Shown: positions 13,080 to 64,000 of the stretch, piece by piece | How the letters are laid out: every line of letters begins with the position of its first letter | Numbering within the stretch: position 1 is the first letter of the stretch | Assembly: GCA_013396655.1 (NCBI GenBank) | Contig: WBMV01004981.1 | Location: 1,462,038-1,526,037 of the forward strand | Reading direction: 5' to 3' | DNA length: 64,000 nucleotides | Origin: Campylorhamphus procurvoides | Taxonomy: Eukaryota; Chordata; Aves; Passeriformes; Dendrocolaptidae | Program-made: the position numbers and the translations under genes | Notes under the pieces: model-generated | Databases searched by the model: none | The model's input: the letters and a program-made list of their open reading frames with translations, nothing else | What the model was told of the DNA's origin: nothing

Positions 13080-13260
13080 AATGCCTTGGTATTCAAAGTA
13101 TATGCTGAGGAAGTGGGAGGCCCAGGTTGCCCTCCCACCTCAGCCCCAGGGGCCCAAACCCACATCTCCCACATCCCATGAGAGCGCCCCAACCACCAGG
13201 CTGGAGGCTACCCTGGGCGGAGGAGCCTCCTCCACCCCTGCTTTGAAACTGCCACACTCC
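13080..13260. repeat. Probable ancient sauropsid interspersed repeat with imperfect palindrome
   Basis: GTGGGAGGCCCAGGTTGCC (13,114-13,132) is partly mirrored by GGCCCAAACCCACATCTCCC (13,150-13,169), then CACATCCCATGAGAGCGCCC and an AACCACCAGGCTGG segment. This resembles a dispersed family I recall from birds and turtles (CCCACATCCCAGGTGAGTGCCCTAACCACTGG type). The family name is not certain, and the boundaries are approximate. Confidence 0.4.
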
Positions 13261-14508
13261 AGCCAGGAATTTCAGACTCAGGAGGGTGGAGGGGGTGTGG
13301 GGAGAGGAAGGAGAGAGCATGTGCCTAATGCCGAAACCTCACTCTGAGGCCGGTCACCAGGGAGGGGCAGCCCCGGGCTGCCTCCCCGCTCCCCTGACAG
13401 TTGTTATCCCAGATTTCCATGCTGACTGCAGGTTCTGGCATCCAAATTCCTCCTCTCTCCTTGGCATCGTGACTCTACAAAAGGCTTTCAGCAAGGTGGC
13501 ACTGAGATGGGTGGAGAGGGTCTCTCCCCCAGGCATCCTTGCCCCTGAGGGAACCTTCTCCTTTGCCCCTCTCCCACTTTCTCTGTAGGTGCTCATATGT
13601 GCAAGTCTTTTGGAGCTGGAGCTGCCATGGCAGTGCATGGCGAGGTTCCAGGTGCAGCTACCAGGGCGCACCAAGCCCCTAAACAAGAAAAATCCTTGTT
13701 TGCTTCATGCCAGGGAGGCTTTGGCAGGTATGTGGCACTAGGCTGCCCAGTTCTGGCAGCTCTGGAGACCTCAATTTGCTCTGGGCACCTGGGTGGGCTC
13801 CAAGGGAAAGAGTCAGGTGTTTCAAGGGTTTCTAGGCTATTACAGGGTTAAATGGCAGTAGAATTGAGTTTTCCAGACAAGCTGCCTGAACACATGGGTT
13901 TCAGTTCAGTTTATACTCTTCGGTTTACCTACAGGAGAGGAGGTTTCTTTCTTTCCAAGAGGGCACACTGGGTGGCAGACAGGGAATTAATGTCCCCTCC
14001 CTGACGCTAGACAATAAATCAGCTCCTCACTAAAACTCAGGATTAAGGGTCGTCCAGAGAAATCAAAGTGGGAAATCAAGTGCTTTCCTCAACTTCACGG
14101 CAATGGATTAGAGAAGAGGGACACACTCATCTTGAATCACTCAGATATGACATGATTTGGTGTTAAAAATCTAGCACGGCTGATACTGCTCTCAGTCTTA
14201 AGATCAACTTTCCCAGTCCAAAAAAGGGGAAATAAAAAGCAAAGAAAAAAGGAATTATGCAAACAATTTAACAGCAGGGGACGGTCTTTATTACAGTCCC
14301 CTCAGGATGGGCCAATGAAAGTCCTGAACAGCTACCAACAACAGTAGTCACAGTAACAGGGATGAAACACTTCGTGAGCTTGGCAGCTGTCGTGCCCCAA
14401 GGAGAAGTCACAAAAAGGCACATTACACTTAGCAATATCTGATAGAAGTTTGCCTCAGTATCAGTTCCTGGGAAAGGCTGAACGGATAATTGCTTCTTTA
14501 GAAGGGGG

Positions 14509-14509
14509 N
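14509..14509. other. Undetermined base (N)
   Basis: A single N sits between GGGGG and GCGAAG just before an A-rich run. It is an assembly or consensus ambiguity, probably from the adjacent homopolymers. Confidence 0.95.
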
Positions 14510-15639
14510 GCGAAGAAAAAAAAAGAAGCTGGAAGCAAAAGCAGACTTTCTGGTAGATCTGTGACAACAGCATCAGCAGCTCCAACTGGTTTGTTGCCCA
14601 TTCCTCTTGGCAGCCCAGTAAAGTCATCTTGCAAAGATCTACACCTCTCCCTTAAATAATCATTGCACTCACGTTCATTTGGCTGCAGCAAAGACATCCC
14701 CATTAGCCAATTAACCAGCCTATTAGGAGGTCCTCCTAAGCACTGTGGCTATTACACCTTCTTTGCAGAGCACCCATGAACCTTGCAGAGTCAAGCATGC
14801 ATCCTGAAAAGAGCAATTCTTTTCTGCAAGATGGAGACCTCTGAGGGAAACCTCATTGCTGTTTCCTTCATGCTCTAGGAAGCTCTCCCTAGAAATTTCT
14901 CCTTTTTGGAGGGCTCCTCCAAAATAAGTCAAATTACTCAAATCAGTCAGCACGCTCCTAAGCACAACACCTGCAGGGAACAGGCTTTGGCCATGCCTGG
15001 CACAGGATAAACATCTGCTCTTGCTTACCAGCAGCACTCGGCCTTTCACTTTCTGCTTTCAGCAACGTGAACTGGTTCTGCACAGCATCTGTTGTAACTT
15101 CTTACAAGCACAGAAACGCTCAAAGAACCCAGGCAGGTAACACCAGTGCAGGGAGATTCCTGCCAGCCCTGCTCCATCCCAGCAGACTGCAGGCAGCTTG
15201 CTGCTCTCTACATTCCTTTTCCATGTGCAGAGGCACTTCCCTCTTCTCCCAGGGTCTCTATCACTTGCTGCTAGAAACGGCAGTAGAGACTTTTCCATAA
15301 AACTACTTGAAAAATGCAGATTCCTTTCCCTTCTCTGTTGATGTGTATGCATGATGTGACACGCCATTCAAATAGATCTAGCTTTATTGACAGGGATACT
15401 CACAGAAATGAACATGTGTGTGCACCCAAAACCAGATGAAAACAAAATTTTAAATTTGCAGGTATGGACATTTATACCAACCATTACAGAGAAAACATTA
15501 TGCAGTTTCTCTGACCTATTATGCATATGACTCAAAAAATCAACAAACATTGACCACATACATAAACGTGTGACCTACACAGAATGCCTAAAAGTAATTG
15601 CAAAAGGATTTGTTGAGTAAGTAAAAAAAAAAAAAAATT

Positions 15640-16140
15640 GTCAGGAGACGACTTGGTTGTGGGAAGAGGCACTTAATTCACTGCATGAATGACTCACGGT
15701 GAATTACTTGCATAACTCCACTCAAGGAAATCACTACTCTGCAAAAGTGCATACATGTTAAATCAACCAAAACACAGAGTGGTCCATATTCTTGGGTACA
15801 ATGCTGCCTTCCCGCTGGTACAGAATGAGGAAAAAATCCCCTCAGCTGGGCAGGGAGCAGGGAGAAACCCTCGTTTGGTATCCTGGCAATATTTTTAAGA
15901 GACAGTTCAGCAGCGCTCACTTGCCCTATTCATGCTTGGCATTTATGTCAAAAAGAAAATCCGGGCCCGTAATGTTCAAGAACAAGCTCTTGTTAACAAT
16001 GAAATTTTGACTAATAAATCTGAGGCTGCATTTCCCACCCAACTCAATTTAATGCAATAAGGTAATTATGGTCCTTTCCTGGAAAACAGAATGCTCCATG
16101 AAGAAGGGCAGCTGGCATGAACACTAGCAAGATTTGCTTT
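15640..16140. promoter_or_regulatory. Candidate conserved non-coding element with SOX-like sites
   Basis: A repeat-free AT-rich block with three SOX-like half-sites in 21 bases (15,981-16,001) and a homeodomain-type TAATTA (16,063-16,068) next to AATGCAATAAGG. Its position in the ABCC4 3' flank, where SOX21 lies in mammals, makes an enhancer plausible. Conservation was not tested. Confidence 0.28.
15981..16001. promoter_or_regulatory. Cluster of three SOX-type half-sites
   Basis: AACAAG (15,981-15,986) and CTTGTT (15,989-15,994) form a perfect inverted pair with a 2-base spacer, immediately followed by AACAATG (15,995-16,001), the classic SOX core. Confidence 0.4.
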
Positions 16141-18517
16141 CTTCAGCATACTCAGGATAAATAACTTCTTCCTTTATTTGCCATCTGTGCTTGAACTGTG
16201 AGGTACAAAGCTTACTGGAATTAAAAAAAGGGAACTTTTTCACTGTTCCACCCTACTGTAATTTCCTACAGCAAGTCTTCAAAACTGAAAAAAGAGCCAA
16301 AAGAGATGAAAAAAAATAAATGCACCATAGCTCTTTTGTAAGACCCATGTGCCTGACACAACCCACCAGCCATACTTCAGGCATCAAATTCAGATGTTAG
16401 AGTGACCAGGTGACACACATCCACTTGGCTGCAACAGAGCGATTTAAGCTGTATGAACTGGGAGCGTATTCTCTGGGCATTAGTGAATGCAGAAACTTCA
16501 GCTAGTGTTTCAGAGCCCTTGTATTAGGTGCTTTATTGATTCTACAAAAAGCTTGGTCTATATGGAGACTCATTGCCCGTATGTTGCTGGAGGAGCAGCC
16601 GCAGTAGGAACAACTGGGCACACGGAGCATCCCACCCAGAGCAGAGGTCCACCAGGTAGAAATGGTGCTCAGGGCAGCAGTGTCCTTGGGGAGGAAGGAG
16701 AAGTGGGTTTGCTTTGGTGGAGCTGCCCAACATGTAAAGCAGTGACTGCAAACAGCAGACCTGTGCTGTGGCAGCTGCAGCCTGAGCCACCATCACCCCA
16801 CTGGAGCAGGAGAGCAGGAGCAAACACAAGCAAATGGATTGTGCTGCCCAAGGAGACCCCAGCTACACTGATCCAAGAGCCCTTATGCAAACCCCAACTC
16901 CTCCTGGTGTTTCTACTGATAATTGTTGAATAAAATGCATAAATACTCCCTGGAACCACGACCTGAATCTGGGATTTTCCTTTGTTCTGGTGCAAACAAT
17001 CCCCCACATCATTCACTGTGAATACTCCCATCAAAAACATCCTCAATATTATGTTTCAGTGATGCAGTAGATGGAAAGACCCAAGCAGCTCAGGTTAAGG
17101 GAAGCCTACAGCAGCCATCTCCCACTTCTTGACAGCGTGCTCGAGAAATCTAGGGTATCCCATGCAGGAGAGGGACAAGAGCTCTGGTGCAGCTTTTAAC
17201 TCAGATATCTGTGTTTGAAGAAAGCAGGTACGATCCCAGTACCCAGCCTTGAGCCCCTTCAACAACTTAAAAACTAGGATGTGCCCCGGCCCCTGAATGG
17301 CAGTGGGACTATCTCCAGTTTCTTCTCAAGGTTATTGTACTTTCCAGCATGTGCTTGGATCTGTGGCTAAGATCCACAGGGAATTTTGTATCTCAAAACA
17401 GATGAAGCTATTGATTCCAGGCAAATTTGGGAGTTAAGTGGTGTCAAGGTACAGACAGTGGAAACCCCATTTCATAGATCAGAGTATGGCCCTGATTTTC
17501 TGTACATTAATATTCACTCCAAATCCATGAACCAGTTTTAAATGCCAAGTTTATGAAATTCATGCTTGTTTGGTGGACAAACTCCTAAAACACATCCCTG
17601 GCCTTGCTGCTTAGCAGCTCTCTTTCAGATAAGGAGGCAAATCTCCCTTATCCACTTCTAAGAGATTTGCTGCACACAAATTTGGCAAGTGCTTGGCCTG
17701 GGAGGATGCTGCACATGCTGCAAGTGACTTGTGCTGTGACAACCTAAGCCAAATTCACTTAGAGGCAACTAAGATAGCTGCATGGTGACTGTGAGGTAGA
17801 CTTTTGGCAGAAACATGAGACATTCTTAACACCTATTCCATGTTATAAAAGGACAGATAAATCATATTGCACCATGCCCTGGAAGTTGCTGCACCAGGGG
17901 ATTACTGACAAACACACAAGTCATCCCATACTAAAACCCTGCATCAAAATAGCAGACTGAAGTACTTGAGACAGTTAATAGACATACGGAGAAATTCTGC
18001 AGAGTTTTCAGAAACAAATAATTTTGAAGCGTCTCAATAAACTAAGCAACAAACTCATCAGGCAGAAGTACAGGACTGAGAGATGACACCAGATTTTGGA
18101 GCTGTGCTGCTAACCCACCTTGCTGCTGGTGTCCATTAACCTTCCACCTTTTGGCTGTCCGGGTCATTTTGCTTGCTAGCTGCTTGAGGCAGAGACCACA
18201 CCCTGCCTGCACTGATGTGATTCTTCTGTCAAAATTTTTGAAAATTTATTTACAATACATTTTAGCGATTGAAGTAAAAAGCTCAATAATGTGATGCGAG
18301 AGATTTCAGACTGGAGATGACAGCTAAAACCAAGCTGGCATCTATTACTCTGTGCTTTACCTCCAAGTGGAGGATTTTCAGCTCCTAGGGTTAGCAGTGC
18401 TACCAAGATGCGTTCAGAGATTTCAGACATGACCTGACTTAGCTTTGCTCAGCGTTTCTGCCTTCAAGCACACATTTGCAATGACAACAGACTTCTGCAC
18501 GCTTCTGAGAAACGCCT

Positions 18518-18523
18518 TTTATT
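18518..18523 (-). terminator. ABCC4: Distal polyadenylation signal candidate, ABCC4
   Basis: AATAAA on the minus strand, followed 30-55 nt downstream by TCTGTTGTC and TGTGTGC, which is GT-rich like a cleavage element. Using it would give a 3' UTR of about 4.2 kb. It could also be chance, since AATAAA is common in AT-rich DNA. Confidence 0.3.
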
Positions 18524-20569
18524 GTATAACAGCAGTTGTCATGTGAACTTCCACAAAAGAAATCATTCCATAGCAATACCAAAATCAAATTATTACACAA
18601 ACACAAGAACTGAACGAAACCAACACAAAACCAGAGTTAAAATGAGGAAAAAGCAGGGCGCTGTTACACAATATAAAACATACACAGAAAGCCACATTCT
18701 TCTGCTGAAGGGTCAGATGCTCATCACCGTCACGGGAAGGAAGTGATTTTGACTCCTTCTTCTCTCCTCCAAAAAAACCAGGCAAACTTTAAAGTGAGAT
18801 ATTTCAAAGCTAGTAGCTTTCATCCTCTTCTCATTCTTTTTGAAATCTTATTTTAAACGTATTGGGAAGGCTAAAGGAACCTGCAACCAGCATTACTGAA
18901 GTTGGTCAGAAGGTACTCCCTCTTCCAAAGGGCAGTATAAATGGTAACACAGATGATTATGCCCATCTGGCAAATGGTTCAGTTTACCAAAGAGAATTTT
19001 GTCCTTAAAATAAGGAAATAAGCAAAATATGAAATAACCTATCCTGGTTAACTGTGTTGGCTTTGAAAATGCCAACATGTTTTGTTGGCTCCGAGTGGTC
19101 CTTTGAGAAGGGGTGGAGCAAAGACATTACAAAACAAAAGTCCAAAAAACAATTCTTGAGATCAGAAGTACAGGCTGTTCATAGACTTTTACAGCAAAGA
19201 AACAACAGTTCCATAACTGATGATCTTCAGAATTACTGTATAAAATTATATTTATTAGAAATAAGACTCTGGAATACTTTAAGGCACCTCATGGTGAAGA
19301 AATATTTTAAAGGCCTAAACTCAGGAGACAGAGTTCTTTTTCCAAGATCCCCAGGAAGAAATGTGACTTACGGTAACCTGCTTTGGTATTTCTAAATAAA
19401 GCACAACATTTTTCGAAGTGGAAGTTTAGAGTTATTCAAATTTTTCTTTATAAGGAAACATAAAACACCTTGCTGGAAAGATAATTTATTCATTTAACAG
19501 ACCAAGACTTTCACCACAGGAAGGCCTTTTTCATCCGTGATCTAAGTTTTGCCATTCAGGTACGTTGCACCTTTTTACCCAGCTGAAATTAAATGGGTCA
19601 GCCAACCTTAATCAACAACTGAACAAAACAACTACCAACAACAATATCAGCAAAAGATTCTAAAAAACAATTTCCTCACTAAAATACTTTTGTTACTTTA
19701 AATCAGAACAATGATATAATGCCAATGACAGACATCAATGACTCACTATCAGTTGCTCTACTCAGCAATTCGTGGGTTTCAGGTGTGATTTTGTAAAAAA
19801 TTTGTTTTGTCTTACACTGATATTTGATACCTTCAGCTAGTAGTGCCCTGCCAAAATATGTGAAGAAGCAGAATCAGCATTTTCAGAGATACCTAGCATT
19901 TCTGTGCACATTCAAAAAGCTAGAGTATCAAATTAATTCCAGCTTATAGACTGATAGCTAGATCTGTCAGGGTCTCATACCAGTGAGTCTGCAGCAGCCA
20001 AGGTTTTGGAGCTCTGCTCTGAAATATAACTTACCAAAGATTCATTTCAGAGTGGAAATGAACTAAAACTCTAATTATACCCTTGGTTTACACATGCATA
20101 TCTCCTTGGTTCTGATAAAAAAATATAAACTCCAGGTATGTATGGCCAGGAGAATGTACTGCTCTCTTAGAGTATTTAAAAAGTCTCTGTATTACTCTCT
20201 TGTAAGAACTATTTAGAAATAACAAGAACTCAGTTTTGTAAAACACTATTAGACTCTGAATATACCCACACTACCTAAAAAAAGAAGACAAACAAATGAG
20301 CTCGAGCTCCTGACTCCATGCACTGCCTTATTGGTCAGCTCACCCTGACTCTGTTTTACACAACTACATCCACGTCTTTCTAAGGCAAAGCTTGAACAGA
20401 GTTTGGACACGGATCCATGGACCCTTGCCAAAAAGGCAGTTACAGACAAGTCCATGTGAGGTTCAACTCTCTTCATGCTACACATTTCCCCAGCACTACT
20501 CCCACATGACTTTACACATGAAGAACTTTAAATCTTCACATACCTGTGCAATGCAAACACTCCACTGAG
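18524..20569 (-). other. Between the two polyadenylation candidates: possible extended 3' UTR
   Basis: AT-rich unique-looking DNA. The open frames present are short and show no family motif. It is either the extended ABCC4 3' UTR or flanking DNA. Confidence 0.3.
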
Positions 20570-22767
20570 CTGCAGAACAGCCCTATCTTTATTTCAGACA
20601 ACTTTAATGGAAAAGAAAATCACAACAAAACACATGAAATGATAATTGTGTTCTAGGACCATAAGTGGACTGCATGAGCCCAGAGAAGACCAAGGGCCAG
20701 CAGTACAGAAAAGTGGATGTGGCTGGTGTGCTCTAAGAAGGATTAGCCATAAGCACTGTTTCCATGAGCCCATCTGTGCCACGTGGCTTTGGGGACTGGT
20801 AGCTGCCCTTCACTGTCTGATACTTATCATTAGATGTAGCACAAGCCTCAGGCTGCACAGCACTGTGTGAAGTTCAGTGTAAGCCGCTACACACTGCAAA
20901 AGTGTTAGAACTTGACAAAAAAGCACTAGGGACAAAAGCATCTCATTTTGTAACTTCCTCCTAATGATGAAATAGGATGTTCTCAACAAAACCAGGTATC
21001 TGATGTTTGTTCCACCACCTCCAAAGCACTGCTGTGCCCCTTCTGCCTGGCTGGTGGCACTGCAGGCAGGATCCCCTCTCTCCTGGGGTCTCACACCAGG
21101 ACAGCAAGACCCAGAGCAGGGAAGACGCTGCAACACGGGAATGCGGATTCTGCCTCTCACCATGGGGCTGGGTCCTGAGCAGGGCAAAGTCCCTGTAGAT
21201 GAGTGAGTGCACTGAGGCACAGGCTTTGGCATCAATTTGCTTGTCAATAAGGAGAGAGTAACTTTGTACTTGACTCTATTTTCTGGTAGAACTGCTTGAA
21301 ATGAGAAACATTTGTGTTTGCCTTACTTTTAGACTACTGGGCGAACAGTGGGTAAATAACATTTGTTTGGCATTACAAAGGTAATAGCAAGCATCTTCAG
21401 TCTTTTTAAAAAAGCACAATGTTGTCCATGTCCTGAAGAGATCTGTTGCCTTTTAGTCTCTCCTGTGCCCTTTAAACAGCAAGATGAATAGATGCATTTT
21501 CTACTGGACCTCAAAGAGTAGCTCACTAAAGTTGAAAAAATCTGAAGCAGCACAGCACTCGCTTGATTTATATTTCAAACATGGGAATAGTGTTTTTGGG
21601 TTAAAGTGCTTTGCTGAATCAGGACATAACTTATGAATATTGAACCCCTCTCTCTCATTGCATTCCTCTCACTATCAGCAACAGCCATTCAAAACTACAG
21701 GCTGTACTTTCCTACCTATTCTGGCAGGATGGTAACTTCAAACAGCTTAAGTTCAACAGAACCCCTGATGCAAAACTTTAAACATACTAAGGTTACATAT
21801 TTTTAACATATATTTAATGAATTTGTTGTGTACCCTGCAGTAACAGCTTTGGCTTGAAGGCACAAATATTAAGGCACAATAAATGCAAATAATGTATACA
21901 TTTCAATGTGTTGTGTTGAAGATAACTTTGTACTACACAGTATTTAGGTATAATGACATGTCATTCAAACGTTTCCTCAAGTTATTTTAATACCTTTTTT
22001 TCTTTGATAACCTGGATAAAAAAAAGGAATGTATGTTAAATTATTTAAATATTTCTTCAGTGCAAATGTGGTAGTTTTCTTCTAAAGTAGAGAAGATAGA
22101 TTTTTTTTCAGCATTTGGATTTTAGCAAAATAAAACTAATATTTACACTCATCTTGAACAGCATAATTTGAACTATTTATCAAAAAATAAGTATAGAGTA
22201 CTTTTTTTGCTATCAAAAAGAAAGGAGAAAGTTTTTTTGGCTTCTTCAAGTCTTTTTTCTAGCAACCTGCATAGCTGCTTATGACAGGTAGGACAGTTGC
22301 TCTAGACAACTACGTTGCACACTACTGAATCTGCTGCTTAGACACAGTTGTTACGCTAAACTGACATTGAAAAAATTTTGGTTTTGCTTGCTCTCAAAAT
22401 ATTTCTAAAAGAAAAAAAAGGACACAATCCAATTATTTTAATAAGCTCGAAATACCCTAGACTTGTTAGGTGTCCTGCACCTGTTTAAATAAAAAAGATC
22501 TCTACCACATAAATTTCAAACAAAATACTGAATCTGCCTAATTTCCTTAGCAATACAAACATAATTAGTTGGAAAGGAAAACATATTGCACTGAAAATAA
22601 AGAAACAGGGACAGTAAAAATTTTCTTCTCAGTATTAAATAGGAAGGATGTCCAGTGCAAAGAATCGCCCACCCTTTTCCTCTCCCGTTGACACTTGCCA
22701 ACACTGCCACTGAGTTTACGTGATCTCAGGTTTACATTCTGTAGAAAACAGTTAAGGCTATTAGGAA
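20570..22767 (-). other. ABCC4: Probable ABCC4 3' untranslated region (proximal form)
   Basis: The stretch follows the ABCC4 stop codon, is AT-rich and contains no CR1 or other repeat that I recognise. The first strong polyadenylation arrangement is at 20608-20588. The left end is estimated from that signal, not observed. A longer form could extend to about 18.5 kb. Confidence 0.45.
20588..20608 (-). terminator. ABCC4: Proximal polyadenylation signal pair, ABCC4
   Basis: On the minus strand ATTAAA (20608-20603) is followed 9 nt later by AATAAA (20593-20588). A GT-rich stretch lies about 25-40 nt downstream (minus-strand sense GTGGAGTGTTTGC), which fits a downstream cleavage element. This would make a 3' UTR of about 2.2 kb. 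Confidence 0.5.
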
Positions 22768-62324
<39,557 letters not shown>

Positions 62325-64000
62325 CTGCAGCACAACAGAAACAAAATAAAAAACTCTTTGCCAGAAGAATTTAATTTAGAACAAGTACAAAACTATTTAA
62401 CACACTACTGAAACACTTAAATATTTAAACATTACTACCAAATTCAAGAGCAGATGCATTGTATAACATGAACAAGATCTATTTTTAAGCAACTTGGAAA
62501 ATTTACAGTAACACCTAAATTGTCTAATTGTGCAGTTTATGGTTTTCTTCTGCATTATTTGTTCTTTAAGAAATGTCTTTACAAAACTGGTTGACTGAAC
62601 ATTACTGTCTTCCTTTGTAGATTATTTTGTGCTTCTATAACAAAGTAATACACGATTAATGTAATAGACAACTAATCTTTAATGGACCCAAGTAATCTGG
62701 TGAATCAAGGATGTGTTTTTTCACTCCTGGTGAAAAGAAATTGGTGAAAGACTGACTTTCAACTTCAGTTGAAAGACTTGACAGCTGGAAGATCGACTTT
62801 CAACACAGGCTTGCAATATTTTCCTAAAAACAACTTTGTCCCACTTAGAAAGAAAACCCAGTATCAGAGCACGTGAGCTTTCTCTTCTCAAAGGACTGCA
62901 TTAGGAAACACTACAAATAAGAAGAAAATGTTACACACTGCAGAAAGTGTCATTAAAGGCTAGTTTTACCAGGTTTACTAAAGAGTATGATGTAAATAGT
63001 TGGGGGTAAACTTGACTGTACTCTTAGAAAACTAGATATAATGTGAAAAGAGGCTTTGTTGCTTAGGACAGTGGATCCTGGCCCGACTGAATTCAATCCC
63101 CTACTTCCAGCAGACCCCTTCATATCCTTCATCAAACTTTCAGTTTGAACACAGAATCAAAACCATCATCTGCACGCAAATTTCTTTCAGAACACGAGTT
63201 GTGCATATATGTACGTCAGGGTCCTTGTATGTTGTAATTAAGGTCTGCCAATCTGCTCCTTAAAAAGAGGGGAAACACCCCAACCCATATAAAAATAAAC
63301 CCGCCCTGTAGAAAAACCAGACAACTGAAATCCTATCTCAGGACTAAATTCCTGTATTATTCTCATTAACAAATTAATTAGAAATATTTTATAAGAAATT
63401 TTTCATTTTGTGGACTGTAGAGGAGCCACCTTCTTCATCATCACATACAACACACAAGGGGATTCCAGTGGAATTTTGTAGCTGCCTGATTTTTGGATCC
63501 CAAAAACGCATGGGTGACCACTGGGTTGCCAAAAATGCATGTCTTGCAGCAAAAATGCTTCCATCCCTTTACCTGTGCACTGAGTTGGAAAAGTTAAACA
63601 ACATATCAGCTGAGGTCAGATACCAAAGAGCTACCTGGTTTTTCAAGCACTTTCAGTGGAAATGCCTATGAAACATTGCATTTCCTGTTGCACTTCTGGC
63701 AGCCTACACACACATGCTTGGAAGCCAAAACTGAGCATAAATTTTACCCCTAAATTTATTTTTTTTCTCTTCAGGCTTCTCTGACTTTACCCTAATTTCA
63801 CCTGACCAAACAGCAAACCCATACACCTTATACATTATGACTCTATCAGTCAGCACAATTTAACTTCAGCTCTAGGGAAGGTCTTAGCTTATGATTGACA
63901 ACTTATGAGTGTTAACAGCCTTGCATCTCAGAGATCCTGAAAACACATTTTAGGGTCTCATAACTCTATTAAGGAAAATAGCTAGAGGGTAGGAGCTCTG
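62325..64000 (-). other. ABCC4: ABCC4 intron, partial, running off the right edge
   Basis: The sequence upstream of the 62324 acceptor shows no further ABCC4 exon; the expected preceding exon would end with a Phe-Ile/Leu-Gln type segment. AT-rich, no recognised repeat. Confidence 0.8.

Larger units (their letters stand above)
12161..18517. other. Intergenic stretch, no gene recognised
   Basis: Contains an ancient repeat at about 13.08-13.26 kb, GC-richer DNA up to about 13.85 kb, a single undetermined base at 14,509, a candidate regulatory block at 15.64-16.14 kb and an A15 run near 15,628. Open frames of up to about 148 codons occur, but none shows motifs. Confidence 0.6.

Noticed and set aside
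13081..13347. 88-codon plus-strand open frame rich in Pro and Gly
   Set aside because: It coincides with the palindromic repeat and GC-rich DNA, is also open on the other strand, and shows no family motif.
16487..16933. 148-codon plus-strand open frame
   Set aside because: Overlapping open frames exist on the minus strand, no motif or splice context is visible, and the composition is ordinary for GC-richer intergenic DNA.

Overview
The window looks like a piece of a bird genome. The reasons are a vertebrate multi-exon gene with GT-AG introns, several decayed CR1 LINE fragments of the avian type, low repeat density and moderate AT richness. The species cannot be named from the sequence. Nothing prokaryotic, viral or plasmid-like is visible.

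The only protein-coding gene I can support is the 3' part of ABCC4 (MRP4, an ATP-binding-cassette export pump of subfamily C). It lies on the minus strand, so it reads from right to left. Eleven exons were assembled by hand from splice sites, reading frame and family motifs: 62324-62174, 61546-61427, 60384-60274, 59050-58950, 57063-56872, 52760-52605, 48680-48591, 48117-47945, 41837-41732, 27787-27653 and 22875-22768. Together they give 1,443 nt, or 480 codons plus a stop, with every junction in phase. They encode the last membrane helices of the second transmembrane domain, the complete second nucleotide-binding domain and the C-terminal tail ending in the PDZ ligand ETAL. The last exon has only 35 codons and contains no ATG, so a simple ORF scan misses it. 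If the bird protein has the human length of 1,325 residues, the fragment begins at residue 846, and known functional residues (Trp995, Arg998, catalytic Glu1202) fall at the expected places. The 5' two thirds of the gene lie to the right of the window.

Layout: 1 to about 18.5 kb is intergenic or distal 3' flank. It holds two minus-strand CR1 copies (3.66-4.24 and 10.74-12.16 kb), a probable ancient interspersed repeat (13.1 kb), and three AT-rich blocks (about 6.9-7.1, 9.8-10.1 and 15.6-16.1 kb) that carry transcription-factor-like motifs and may be conserved non-coding elements. About 18.5-22.77 kb is the probable 3' untranslated region, with two polyadenylation-signal candidates. From 22.77 kb to the right edge lie the exons and introns of ABCC4. 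The introns hold CR1 remnants near 28.2-29.2, 38.4-39.1, 53.7 and 57.4-57.8 kb and a few low-complexity tracts.

I did not find a previously undescribed system. The most useful points are the complete exon structure with the conserved C-terminal PDZ motif, a possible alternative last exon at 25.8 kb, a tandem splice acceptor, a nine-A run inside the second ATPase domain, and the motif clusters in the 3' flank. In mammals SOX21 is the neighbour on that side, which makes an enhancer role for the flank reasonable but unproven.
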